Shown: one piece after another, positions 1 through 7,819 of the stretch
Layout: each line of letters begins with the position of its first letter
Numbering within the stretch: the stretch's first letter is position 1
DNA from: LMUY01 sp965199005
GTDB lineage: Bacteria > Pseudomonadota > Alphaproteobacteria > Acetobacterales > Acetobacteraceae
Length of the DNA stretch: 64,000 bases
Direction of reading: 5' to 3'
Assembly: GCA_965199005.1 (NCBI GenBank)
Contig: CBDAQK010000003.1
Coordinates: 1 to 64,000, forward strand
Program-made: the position numbers and the translations under genes
Notes under the pieces: model-generated
The model's input: only the letters and a program-made list of their open reading frames with translations
Told to the model about the DNA's origin: nothing
The model's database searches: none

Positions 1-140
1 GCAAGAGCCTTGTCGCCCGATGCAAGCGCCGTTTCGACCTTCTTCACGAACGTCCGCATCCGCGACTTGCGGGCATGGTTGCGCTCCGTGCGGCGCTCGG
101 TCTGACGGATGCGCTTGCGCGCAGATGCTGTGTTCGCCAT
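1..140 (-). CDS. rpsT: 30S ribosomal protein S20, partial
   Basis: Small-subunit ribosomal protein that binds 16S rRNA. Reading the minus strand from the ATG at 140 gives MANTASARKRIRQTERRTER and further basic residues (for example HARKSRMRTFVKK), the typical lysine/arginine-rich S20 N-terminus. About 46 residues are visible and the C-terminal half lies beyond the left edge. S20 is often beside dnaA in alphaproteobacteria, which fits the neighbouring enoyl-CoA hydratase, mutM and ubiE order. The gene is too short and truncated to appear as a long ORF, but the residue pattern is distinctive. Confidence 0.93.
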   Translation of the reverse strand, partial: MANTASARKRIRQTERRTERNHARKSRMRTFVKKVETALASGDKAL

Positions 141-268
141 CGGTCTCTATCTCATTCTCAGCAGTTACGGTCGGCTCGCCACATCAGATGCATGCGCAGG
201 GCCATTTTGGTGAAGGGCGGTGTTCTAGGGTCGGGCCCCACCCGAGTCAAGGAAGCCGGACGATGGTA

Positions 269-1036
269 TCAGGTCCTGAAGACCGGTTTGCGCTTCTCGA
301 CGAAGGCCGCCATGCCCTCCATTTGGTCGGGCGTTCCGAACAGGGACATGAACAAACTCCGCTCCGTCGCGACCCCCTGGGTCAGCGTCGTCTCAAACGC
401 GGCGTTGATCGAGCGTTTGGTGAGCAAGCCTGCCACACGGGACTGCCCCGCGATCTTGCTTGCCAATTTAAGTACCTCGTCGAACATCGTGTCGGCAGGA
501 AAGACGCGGGTCACCAGGTTGGACCGCTCCGCCTCGGCCGCATCCATCATCCGTCCCGTGAGACACATGTCCATCGCCTTCGACTTGCCGACGGCGCGGG
601 TGAAGCGCTGGGTGCCACCAGCACCGGGCATCACCCCGAGATTGATCTCCGGCTGGCCGAACTTCGCCGTATCGGCGCAGACGATCATGTCGCACATCAT
701 GGCAAGCTCGCACCCGCCGCCCAGCGCGAACCCGGCCACCGCGGCGATCACAGGCTTCTTCACCCGCAGCACGGTCTCCCACTTGGCGATGAAATCGTCG
801 TGCAGCACGGCTGGGTAAGTGCGGGACTGCATCTCCTTGATGTCAGCCCCCGCCGCGAATGCCTTCTCGGACCCGGTCAGGACGATCGCTCCAACATCGG
901 GATTTGCGTCGAAATCAAGCAACTGGGTCCCGATCTCGCCGACCAACTGGTCACAGAGGGCGTTGAGCGCGGCCGGGCGGTTGAGGCGTATAACCCCCAC
1001 AGCACCGTGCGTCTCGACCAGGATCATCTCGGGCAT
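269..1036 (-). CDS. enoyl-CoA hydratase (crotonase family)
   Basis: A 255-residue crotonase-fold enzyme that adds water to trans-2-enoyl-CoA in fatty-acid or amino-acid catabolism in the cytoplasm. The oxyanion-hole motif GADIKEMQ is near residue 65. The two catalytic glutamates lie in ALGGGCELAM and in FGQPEINLGVMPGAGGTQR, so both active-site acids of true hydratases are present. Length matches the family (about 257). It starts at ATG 1036. It lies between rpsT and mutM on the same strand, a placement seen near the origin in relatives. Substrate range cannot be read from sequence. Confidence 0.93.
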   Translation of the reverse strand: MPEMILVETHGAVGVIRLNRPAALNALCDQLVGEIGTQLLDFDANPDVGAIVLTGSEKAFAAGADIKEMQSRTYPAVLHDDFIAKWETVLRVKKPVIAAVAGFALGGGCELAMMCDMIVCADTAKFGQPEINLGVMPGAGGTQRFTRAVGKSKAMDMCLTGRMMDAAEAERSNLVTRVFPADTMFDEVLKLASKIAGQSRVAGLLTKRSINAAFETTLTQGVATERSLFMSLFGTPDQMEGMAAFVEKRKPVFRT

Positions 1037-1091
1037 CGTTGGCGCTCCGTTGGCATCCTACCTAACCCGGAGAGGACGGATGGGAAAGGGT

Positions 1092-1322
1092 CTAATGGCC
1101 GAAGAAGTCCATCGCCATAATCGCGCAGAAGAGAATGACATGTACGCCAACCGTCCAGACTCTCAATTCGATGACGGCCACATCCAACCGATCCAGCATG
1201 ACATCAAACCTGTCATCCACCTTTTCGCCGCGCGCCACTCGCTTGCGACGCTCTCGGGAACCAAGCGTCTCATGGACCGCCACATGGAACGCTCTCGACA
1301 GTTTGCGAACGTAGACGCTCAT
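1092..1322 (-). CDS. small hypothetical protein with C-terminal membrane segment
   Basis: A 76-residue protein of unknown function. The N-terminal two thirds is basic and charged (VRKLSRAFHVAVHETLGSRE). The last 22 residues are hydrophobic (VGVHVILFCAIMAMDFFGH), suggesting a single tail-anchoring helix. I chose the ATG at 1322; a TTG lies two codons upstream. An AGG sits about nine bases before the ATG. It fills the gap between mutM and the enoyl-CoA hydratase on the same strand. Codon use looks like the neighbours, but no family is recognised. Confidence 0.5.
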   Translation of the reverse strand: MSVYVRKLSRAFHVAVHETLGSRERRKRVARGEKVDDRFDVMLDRLDVAVIELRVWTVGVHVILFCAIMAMDFFGH

Positions 1323-1360
1323 GCTCAAAGCCTAACATACCCGAACTCCACCGCGAAACA

Positions 1361-2200
1361 CTACCGTTGCGTCTTCGTACAATAAAACGTCGACCGCCCC
1401 GACTGCACCATCCGCGACACCCCGGCGCAGCTTGGCAGCCCGGGGCACCGCTCGCAGGCCTGCCCCTCCCGGCCATACACCTTCCACGCGTGTTGGAAAT
1501 ACCCCAACTCCCCGTCAGGCTGCACATAGTCCCGCAGCGACGACCCCCCGGCAGTGATGGCCTCCATCAGCGTCGCCTTGATCGCCTTCGCCAGCCGCAT
1601 CGCCCCGGCGCGCGGGATCGTCGCGGCCTGCCGGTCCGGTGCGATCTGCGCCCGGAACAATGCCTCGCATACATAGATATTTCCCAGACCGGCCACCAGC
1701 TGCTGGTCCAGCAGCGCCGCCTTCACCGGCGTGCGCTTGCCCGCCAGCGCCGCGGCCAGCACGGCCCCGTTAAACGCATCGCCCAGCGGCTCCGGCCCCA
1801 GCGCAACCAGCAGACGGTGAGCATCCTCTTCCGCCGTCGGCACCAGGTCCACCGAGCCGAACCGTCGCGGGTCCACGAAACCGACGCGCCAGCCATCATC
1901 GGTCTGCATCACCAAGTGCTCGTGCAGCGTCACGCTATTGGGGTTCGCCGGCCCGATCAGCATGCGGCCGGACATGCCCAGGTGCAGCAACACGCTATCC
2001 CCGCCATCCAGCCGCATCAATATATACTTCGCCCGGCGGCGAAAGCTCTCCACCCGCGCCCCCGTCAACCGCTGCGCCAGCGTGACCGGCATCGCCCACC
2101 GTAAATCCGGCCGGTTGACCGCCACGCTGACGATCACCCTCCCTTCCAGCCGCGCGCGCAGGCCGCGCATCACCGTTTCGACTTCTGGGAGTTCCGGCAT
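1361..2200 (-). CDS. mutM: formamidopyrimidine-DNA glycosylase
   Basis: Base-excision repair glycosylase/AP lyase that removes 8-oxoguanine and formamidopyrimidines. It begins MPELPEVETV, placing the catalytic proline and Glu next to the start; the conserved lysine is K58 (RRRAKYILMRL). Length is 279, normal for Fpg. The C-terminal zinc finger is unusual: cysteines are at 249, 252, 258 and 274, but the position of the usual fourth cysteine (normally CxxC before the terminal QR) is Thr277, and the loop after the first CxxC is enlarged and carries the extra C258. Divergent from ubiE with 29 bases between starts. Confidence 0.95.
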   Translation of the reverse strand: MPELPEVETVMRGLRARLEGRVIVSVAVNRPDLRWAMPVTLAQRLTGARVESFRRRAKYILMRLDGGDSVLLHLGMSGRMLIGPANPNSVTLHEHLVMQTDDGWRVGFVDPRRFGSVDLVPTAEEDAHRLLVALGPEPLGDAFNGAVLAAALAGKRTPVKAALLDQQLVAGLGNIYVCEALFRAQIAPDRQAATIPRAGAMRLAKAIKATLMEAITAGGSSLRDYVQPDGELGYFQHAWKVYGREGQACERCPGLPSCAGVSRMVQSGRSTFYCTKTQR

Positions 2201-2229
2201 TTGTACCGGACAGGCTATACAGACGGATC

Positions 2230-2970
2230 ATGAGCGACAACACCACCGATTTCGGCTATCGCACCGTCCCCCGCGAACAGAAAAAGCCGCTGGTGCGTGC
2301 CGTGTTCGATAGCGTCGCGTCGCGCTACGACCTGATGAACGACCTGATGTCGCTCGGCATCCACCGTCTCTGGAAGCGCGAATTCGTCGCCACCCTCCAA
2401 CCGTCCCCTGGCCGCACTTTGCTGGATCTCGCGGGCGGCACGGGGGACATCACCTTTGGCTGGCGCCGCGCCGGCGGTGGGCCGGCCGTGCTGTCCGACA
2501 TCAACGCCGCCATGCTGGGGGTTGGGCGGGACCGCGCGGCCTCCTTGGGCCATGCCGCCTGCGTCAGTTTCCTGGTCGCCGATGCCGAGGCCCTGCCGCT
2601 GCCCGACCGCAGCGTGGACGTCGTCTCGATCGCGTTCGGCCTGCGCAACGTCACCGACAAGGCCGCCGCGCTGCGGGAGGCCCGCCGGGTGCTGCGGCCG
2701 GGTGGACGGTTTGCCTGCTTGGAGTTCTCCCGGATTCAGGTGGCCGTCCTCGCACCGGTCTATGACGCTTGGTCGTTCTCCGTCCTGCCCCGCCTGGGCA
2801 GCGCCGTCGCTGGGGATGCCGAAAGCTATCGCTATTTGGCCGAAAGCATCCGCACCTTTCCCGATCAGACGGCATTGGAGGCGATGATGCGCGACGCCGG
2901 GTTCGCACAGGTCAAGCACCGGGACCTCTCCGGCGGAATCGCCGCCATCCACACGGGCCGCCGGCTATGA
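2230..2970 (+). CDS. ubiE: demethylmenaquinone/2-methoxy-6-polyprenyl-benzoquinol methyltransferase
   Basis: SAM-dependent C-methyltransferase of ubiquinone (and menaquinone) biosynthesis, 246 residues, normal for UbiE. The family signature FDSVASRYDLMNDLMSLG covers about residues 26-43, motif I LLDLAGGTGDI is at 64-74, and the C-terminal GGIAAIHTG matches the UbiE tail. The stop overlaps the start of coaBC (ATGA at 2967-2970), so the two are translationally coupled. In many alphaproteobacteria ubiB lies between these genes; here there is no room for it. Confidence 0.95.
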   Translation: MSDNTTDFGYRTVPREQKKPLVRAVFDSVASRYDLMNDLMSLGIHRLWKREFVATLQPSPGRTLLDLAGGTGDITFGWRRAGGGPAVLSDINAAMLGVGRDRAASLGHAACVSFLVADAEALPLPDRSVDVVSIAFGLRNVTDKAAALREARRVLRPGGRFACLEFSRIQVAVLAPVYDAWSFSVLPRLGSAVAGDAESYRYLAESIRTFPDQTALEAMMRDAGFAQVKHRDLSGGIAAIHTGRRL

Positions 2971-4148
2971 AGATCCTGCTGATCGTGTCCGGCGGGATCG
3001 CCGCCTACAAGGCCTTGGAACTGGTCCGCCTGCTGCGGAAATCCGGCCACGCCGTCACCGGCGTGCTGACGGCAGGAGGCGCCCATTTCGTAACCCAACT
3101 CAGCCTGCAAGCCCTCACCGAAACGAAGGTCTATACCGATCTTTGGTCGCTGACCGATGAGAGCGAAATGGGCCACATCCAGCTCTCGCGGGACGCAGAC
3201 CTCGTGGTCGTGGCACCCGCCAGCGCCGACATCCTCGCCTCCATGGCAACTGGCCGGGCGCATGACCTTGCCACCACCGTGCTGCTGGCCACCGACAAGC
3301 CGGTGCTGGCCGCCCCCGCCATGAACGTGCGCATGTGGCTGCACCCGGCAACGGTGGCCAACGTGGCGACCCTGCGCAGCCGGGGCGTCAGCTTCGTCGG
3401 GCCGGATCACGGGGTCATGGCCTGCAACGAGTTCGGCCCGGGCCGCTTGGCCGAACCGCCCGCCATCCTCGCCGCCATCAACGCCTATTTCGCGCCCGGC
3501 CCCCTCGCGGGCAAACACGTCCTGGTGACCAGCGGTCCTACCCACGAACCGATCGACCCGGTGCGCTACATCGCCAACCGCTCCTCCGGCCGGCAGGGCA
3601 CGGCCATCGCCGCGGCGTTGTTGCGGCTCGGTGCCCGCGTGACACTGGTCAGCGGCCCAACCAACCAAGAGCTGCCAACATCCGCCACCGTACACCGGGT
3701 GGAAACCGCGGTGGAGATGCTGGCGGCATGCCAGGCCGCACTGCCGGCGGATGCCGCGGTCTGCGCGGCGGCGGTGGCGGATTGGCATGTCGAACCCGCG
3801 GATCACAAGCTGAAGAAACAGCCCGGTGCACCCCCGCCCACGCTGGTCCTCACCCCAAACCCCGACATCCTGGCCACCCTATCCGCGCCGGGGCAGCTTC
3901 GCCCTCGCCTCGTGGTGGGGTTCGCTGCCGAGACGGAGAACGTGGCCGAAAACGCCGCAGCCAAACGCCTACGCAAGGGTTGCGACTGGATCGTCGCCAA
4001 CGACGTCAGCCCGGCCACCGGGATCATGGCGGGCGAGGCGAACCAAGTCCACCTCGTCACCGCCGAAGGGGAGGAGGACTGGCCCAAAATGCCCAAGACC
4101 GAAGTGGCCACCCGGCTCGCCGCCCGCATCGCGGACGCCCTGGCATGA
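2967..4148 (+). CDS. coaBC: bifunctional phosphopantothenoylcysteine decarboxylase/synthetase
   Basis: Two-domain coenzyme A biosynthesis enzyme (393 residues). The N-terminal CoaC flavoprotein starts MKILLIVSGGIAAYKALELV and carries the active-site His in GHIQLSRDADLVVVAPAS, the PAMN motif and the catalytic Cys region MACNEFGPGRL. The C-terminal CoaB synthetase starts near KHVLVTSGPTHEPIDPVRY and contains HKLKKQ. The ATG at 2967 was chosen over an upstream in-frame start because it is the canonical N-terminus and overlaps the ubiE stop. It is coupled downstream to dut by ATGA. Confidence 0.96.
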   Translation: MKILLIVSGGIAAYKALELVRLLRKSGHAVTGVLTAGGAHFVTQLSLQALTETKVYTDLWSLTDESEMGHIQLSRDADLVVVAPASADILASMATGRAHDLATTVLLATDKPVLAAPAMNVRMWLHPATVANVATLRSRGVSFVGPDHGVMACNEFGPGRLAEPPAILAAINAYFAPGPLAGKHVLVTSGPTHEPIDPVRYIANRSSGRQGTAIAAALLRLGARVTLVSGPTNQELPTSATVHRVETAVEMLAACQAALPADAAVCAAAVADWHVEPADHKLKKQPGAPPPTLVLTPNPDILATLSAPGQLRPRLVVGFAAETENVAENAAAKRLRKGCDWIVANDVSPATGIMAGEANQVHLVTAEGEEDWPKMPKTEVATRLAARIADALA

Positions 4149-4603
4149 CCGTAGAATTGGTCGTGCTCGACCACCGCCTGCATCTCTGGGGGCTGCCGAC
4201 CTACCAATCCGCCATGGCCGCCGCGATTGATCTGCATGCCTGCCTCGACCACCCCCTTGTCATCGCCCCTGGCACGGTCCCCGCCCTGGTACCCGCTGGT
4301 TTCGCCATCCACATGGCCGACCCGAACCTGGCCGCCCTGGTGCTGCCGCGTTCCGGCCTGGGCCATCGCAAGGGGTTGGTTCTCGGCAACCTCGTGGGCC
4401 TGATCGACCCGGACTACACCGGGCCGATCATGGTCAGCGCCTGGAACCGCAACGCTCCCGGCACCGAGCCCGTCACGCTGCAACCCGGCGAGCGGTTTGC
4501 CCAGCTCCTCTTCGTCCCGGTCGCCCGGCCGGTCCTCCACGTGGTCGACAGCTTTTCCGGGCGCAGCGGTCGCGGCGGCGGCGGGTTCGGTTCGACCGGA
4601 TAA
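4145..4603 (+). CDS. dut: deoxyuridine 5'-triphosphate nucleotidohydrolase
   Basis: Trimeric dUTPase that hydrolyses dUTP to dUMP and pyrophosphate, keeping uracil out of DNA. The 152-residue length and five motifs match: AAAIDLHA (I), PRSGLGHRKGLVL (II), GLIDPDYTGPI (III), PGERFAQLLF (IV) and the glycine-rich tail GRSGRGGGGFGSTG (V). The ATG overlaps the coaBC stop. The coaBC-dut pair is conserved across proteobacteria. Confidence 0.96.
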   Translation: MTVELVVLDHRLHLWGLPTYQSAMAAAIDLHACLDHPLVIAPGTVPALVPAGFAIHMADPNLAALVLPRSGLGHRKGLVLGNLVGLIDPDYTGPIMVSAWNRNAPGTEPVTLQPGERFAQLLFVPVARPVLHVVDSFSGRSGRGGGGFGSTG

Positions 4604-4702
4604 GCCGGAGGAGCCAGTCACAGAACGACAATCATTTGCCGGCGTGACAGCCACGGCAACCGCTTGTATGGGCTGCCGACGCACACCGCCGAGGATTTCC
4701 CA

Positions 4703-6436
4703 ATGACCGGACCGACATTCCCGGCTAACGCCTCGGTCCGCCGCCTTCCCAATCTGTTCGACATCGCCGCGATCATCTGCATCGGCGGTCTGGTCTTCGC
4801 CTTCGCCAGCGGCGCGCGTCACACCGTGGCACCGCTCACCGCGATGGATACGATCCATCTCGATCCGTCCTACCTGCCCGGCTACGCGTTGCGGACGACG
4901 CTGCGCATGTTCGCAGCCCTGGCCTGCTCGGTGCTGTTCACCTTTACCTATGCGACCTGGGCGGCCAAAAGCCGCCGTGCCGGCAAGGTTTTGGTGCCGG
5001 TGCTGGACATCCTGCAATCGGTGCCGATCATCGGCTTCCTCACCTTCACCGTCGTCTTCTTCATGGGGTTGTTTCCAGGCAGCGTGCTGGGCGTCGAATT
5101 GGCGGCCATCTTCGCCATCTTCACCAGCCAGGCCTGGAACATGGCCTTCAGCCTCTACCAATCGCTCAAAACCGTACCATCCGATTTGGCGGAGTGCGCC
5201 ACCGCGTTCCGCCTGTCGCCCTGGCAGAAATTCTGGCGGATGGAAGTGCCGTTCGCCATGCCAGGTCTCGTGTGGAACACCATGATGTCGATGTCCGGCG
5301 GCTGGTTCTTCGTTGTCGCCAGCGAGGCGGTGACCGTGGGTGACAACACCTGGAAGCTGCCGGGCATCGGCTCCTACGTCGCACAGGCGTTGGAGGACCG
5401 CGATATCGGCGCGGTCTTCTATGCGATCGTGGCCATGCTGGTGGTGATCCTCGCCTATGATCAGCTGCTCTTCCGCCCCTTGGTCGCCTGGTCGGCAAAA
5501 TTCCGGTTCGAGATGACGGCGGGAGCTGAGGCGGAGGACCCATGGGTCCTGAAACTGCTGCGCCGGACCCGGCTGCTCGCGGCGGTCGTCGATCGGCTGG
5601 TCTTCGTGTTCAACGCCACGAGCGGTATGCGTCTCGCCCGCAAACGCCGCCCGGTGACGAAACTCGTCAGCCCGGCAGCGTCGAGGTTCTGGGACGCTCT
5701 CTGGGTAGGGTTGCTGGTGCTCGCGGTCGCGGCCGCGTTGTGGAAGATCGTCACCTACGTGTCCGGCACCCTCACCTGGTCCGATCTCGGCGAAGCCACG
5801 CTGGACGGCGTCTACACCATGATCCGGGTGATCGTGCTGATGGTGCTCGCCACCGTGGTGTGGGTGCCCATCGGCGTTTGGCTCGGGCTGCGCCCAACTT
5901 GGGCACGCCGGGCGCAACCGGTGGCGCAATTCCTGGCCGCGTTTCCGGCCAATTTGTTCTTTCCCATCTTCGTCGTCGCCATCGTGCATTTCGACCTCAA
6001 CCACGACATCTGGCTTACGCCGCTGATGGTGTTGGGCACGCAATGGTACATCCTGTTCAACGTCATTGCCGGCGCCGCCGCTTTTCCGGGCGATTTGCTG
6101 GAAGTCTCCGCCAACTTCCAGATCGGCGGCTGGCTGTGGTGGCGGCGGGTCATACTTCCTGGCATCTTCTCGTATTACGTGACGGGCGCCATCACCGCTT
6201 CCGGAGGCTGCTGGAATGCCGCCATCGTCGCGGAGGTCGTCACCTGGGGCAGCGACAAGCTGCAGGCCCACGGGTTGGGTGCCTATATCGCCATGGCCAG
6301 CACGGAGGGCCCGGATGGCAACACACCCAAGGTTGTCCTGGGCGTCGTCGTCATGAGTGCCTTCGTGCTGCTGTTCAACCGTCTGGTCTGGCGGCCGATG
6401 TACAGCTACGCCGCCCGCCGGCTCACCTTTGCCTAA
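4703..6436 (+). CDS. ABC transporter permease, fused two-domain (nitrate/sulfonate/taurine-type)
   Basis: Inner-membrane permease of 577 residues with two BPD_transp_1-like halves in one chain. The first half spans about residues 60-270 (loop LKTVPSDLAECATAFRLSPW), the second about 330-570 (loop AFPGDLLEVSANFQIGGWLWW). About 12 hydrophobic segments are visible. Start: ATG 4703 preceded by GAGG at 4691; an ATG at 4664 would add 13 residues. The ATPase gene follows after 11 bases. No periplasmic binding protein is encoded nearby, so the substrate is unknown; anion types such as nitrate, sulfonate or bicarbonate are the usual guess for this family. Confidence 0.85.
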   Translation: MTGPTFPANASVRRLPNLFDIAAIICIGGLVFAFASGARHTVAPLTAMDTIHLDPSYLPGYALRTTLRMFAALACSVLFTFTYATWAAKSRRAGKVLVPVLDILQSVPIIGFLTFTVVFFMGLFPGSVLGVELAAIFAIFTSQAWNMAFSLYQSLKTVPSDLAECATAFRLSPWQKFWRMEVPFAMPGLVWNTMMSMSGGWFFVVASEAVTVGDNTWKLPGIGSYVAQALEDRDIGAVFYAIVAMLVVILAYDQLLFRPLVAWSAKFRFEMTAGAEAEDPWVLKLLRRTRLLAAVVDRLVFVFNATSGMRLARKRRPVTKLVSPAASRFWDALWVGLLVLAVAAALWKIVTYVSGTLTWSDLGEATLDGVYTMIRVIVLMVLATVVWVPIGVWLGLRPTWARRAQPVAQFLAAFPANLFFPIFVVAIVHFDLNHDIWLTPLMVLGTQWYILFNVIAGAAAFPGDLLEVSANFQIGGWLWWRRVILPGIFSYYVTGAITASGGCWNAAIVAEVVTWGSDKLQAHGLGAYIAMASTEGPDGNTPKVVLGVVVMSAFVLLFNRLVWRPMYSYAARRLTFA

Positions 6437-6447
6437 GGTCGTGACCC

Positions 6448-7773
6448 ATGGACACAATTGAGACGATCGACCGCCGGATGACAGCCCAGACCGGCCCCCT
6501 GGTCGAGGTTCGCGGCGTCCGCCAGTCGTACCACAAAGAAAGCTCGGCGGACCTCCTGGTGCTGGACAATGTCGACCTGACATTGCGGTCGGGCGAGATC
6601 GTCGGTCTGTTAGGCCGCTCCGGCTCCGGCAAATCCACCCTGCTGCGGATCGTCTCCGGCTTGCTCCGCCCAACCGCTGGTGACGTGCGCTGGCGCGGCG
6701 CACCGTTGCTCGGTCCGGCGGAGGGCGTGGCAATGGTCTTCCAATCCTTCGCCTTGTTTCCGTGGCTGACGGTGCAGGAGAATGTCGAACTCGGGCTGGA
6801 GGCGCAGGGTGTCGCCCGGGCGGAGCGCGAAACCCGCGCGGAAGCCGCAATCGACCTCATCGGGCTCGGCGGCTACGAAAGCGCCTACCCGAAGGAGCTC
6901 TCGGGCGGCATGCGCCAGCGTGTCGGCCTGGCCCGTGCCATCGTGGTCCACCCGGATTTGCTGCTCATGGACGAGCCGTTTTCAGCCCTGGACGTGCTGA
7001 CGGCGGAAACCTTGCGCACCGACCTGATCGATCTGTGGATGGACGGCAAGCTCCCCATCAAATCGATTTTGATGGTGACGCACAACATCGAGGAAGCCGT
7101 GCTGATGTGCGACCGGGTGCTGGTATTCAGCTCCAACCCAGGGCGCGTCGCCAGTGAGTTGGTCGTGCCCTTCGCCCACCCGCGCAACCGGCTCGACCCG
7201 GCCTTCCGCCAGATGGTGGACGACATCTATGCCCTGATGACCCGCCGTGCACCGGCCAAGTCGACACCCACGCCCGTCACGACGGCGACGGCACTCCACC
7301 CAGTATCCACCAACATCATGGCCGGGTTGCTGGAGACCTTGGCGGCACCACCCTATAACGGCCGCGCAGACCTGCCCGCGCTGGCCGCGGCACTGCAGCT
7401 GGAAGCGGACGAGTTGCTCCCCTTCGGCGAGGCGTTGCAGTTGTTGCGCTTTGGCACTTTGGCCGATGGCGACTTGATGGTGACCGATACGGGCCGCCAA
7501 TTTGTCGCCGCCGATACCGAACCGCGCAAGACGCTCTTCGCCGACGCCCTGCGCGCCCACGTCCCTCTGGTGGCGCAAATCCGCCAGGTGCTGGACGAAC
7601 GCTGGAACCATCGCGCCAGCGCAGTGCGGTTCCGCGACGAGTTGGAGGACGTGATGAGCCCGGACTACGCCGAGAACACGATGAACGCCGTCATCGCCTG
7701 GGGCCGCTACGCCGAACTCTACAGCTACGACGAGGACGCCGACCAGTTCTACCTAGACGAAGACGAGGGATGA
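6448..7773 (+). CDS. ABC transporter ATP-binding protein with C-terminal AAA-associated domain
   Basis: Cytoplasmic ATPase, 441 residues, partner of the preceding fused permease. The nucleotide-binding domain has Walker A GRSGSGKST (about 56-64), signature LSGGMRQRVGLARA, Walker B LLLMDEPFSALD and switch His in VTHNIEEA. This is the NitT/TauT-type ATPase pattern. Residues from about 285 to the end form an extra domain resembling the AAA-associated C-terminal domain (PF09821 type) found on a subset of these ATPases; its tail is very acidic (YDEDADQFYLDEDEG). The extension may be regulatory (inference). Confidence 0.87.
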   Translation: MDTIETIDRRMTAQTGPLVEVRGVRQSYHKESSADLLVLDNVDLTLRSGEIVGLLGRSGSGKSTLLRIVSGLLRPTAGDVRWRGAPLLGPAEGVAMVFQSFALFPWLTVQENVELGLEAQGVARAERETRAEAAIDLIGLGGYESAYPKELSGGMRQRVGLARAIVVHPDLLLMDEPFSALDVLTAETLRTDLIDLWMDGKLPIKSILMVTHNIEEAVLMCDRVLVFSSNPGRVASELVVPFAHPRNRLDPAFRQMVDDIYALMTRRAPAKSTPTPVTTATALHPVSTNIMAGLLETLAAPPYNGRADLPALAAALQLEADELLPFGEALQLLRFGTLADGDLMVTDTGRQFVAADTEPRKTLFADALRAHVPLVAQIRQVLDERWNHRASAVRFRDELEDVMSPDYAENTMNAVIAWGRYAELYSYDEDADQFYLDEDEG

Positions 7774-7819
7774 CGCCGGCTTCATTAGAATAGATCAGAG
7801 AAAACAAGTAAACTGGGAT

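Noticed and set aside
3803..6850. 1015-residue minus-strand open frame
   Set aside because: It lies antisense to coaBC, dut, the ABC permease and its ATPase, all of which have clear family motifs. The translation is Arg/Gly/His/Pro-rich, as expected for the reverse frame of GC-rich genes.
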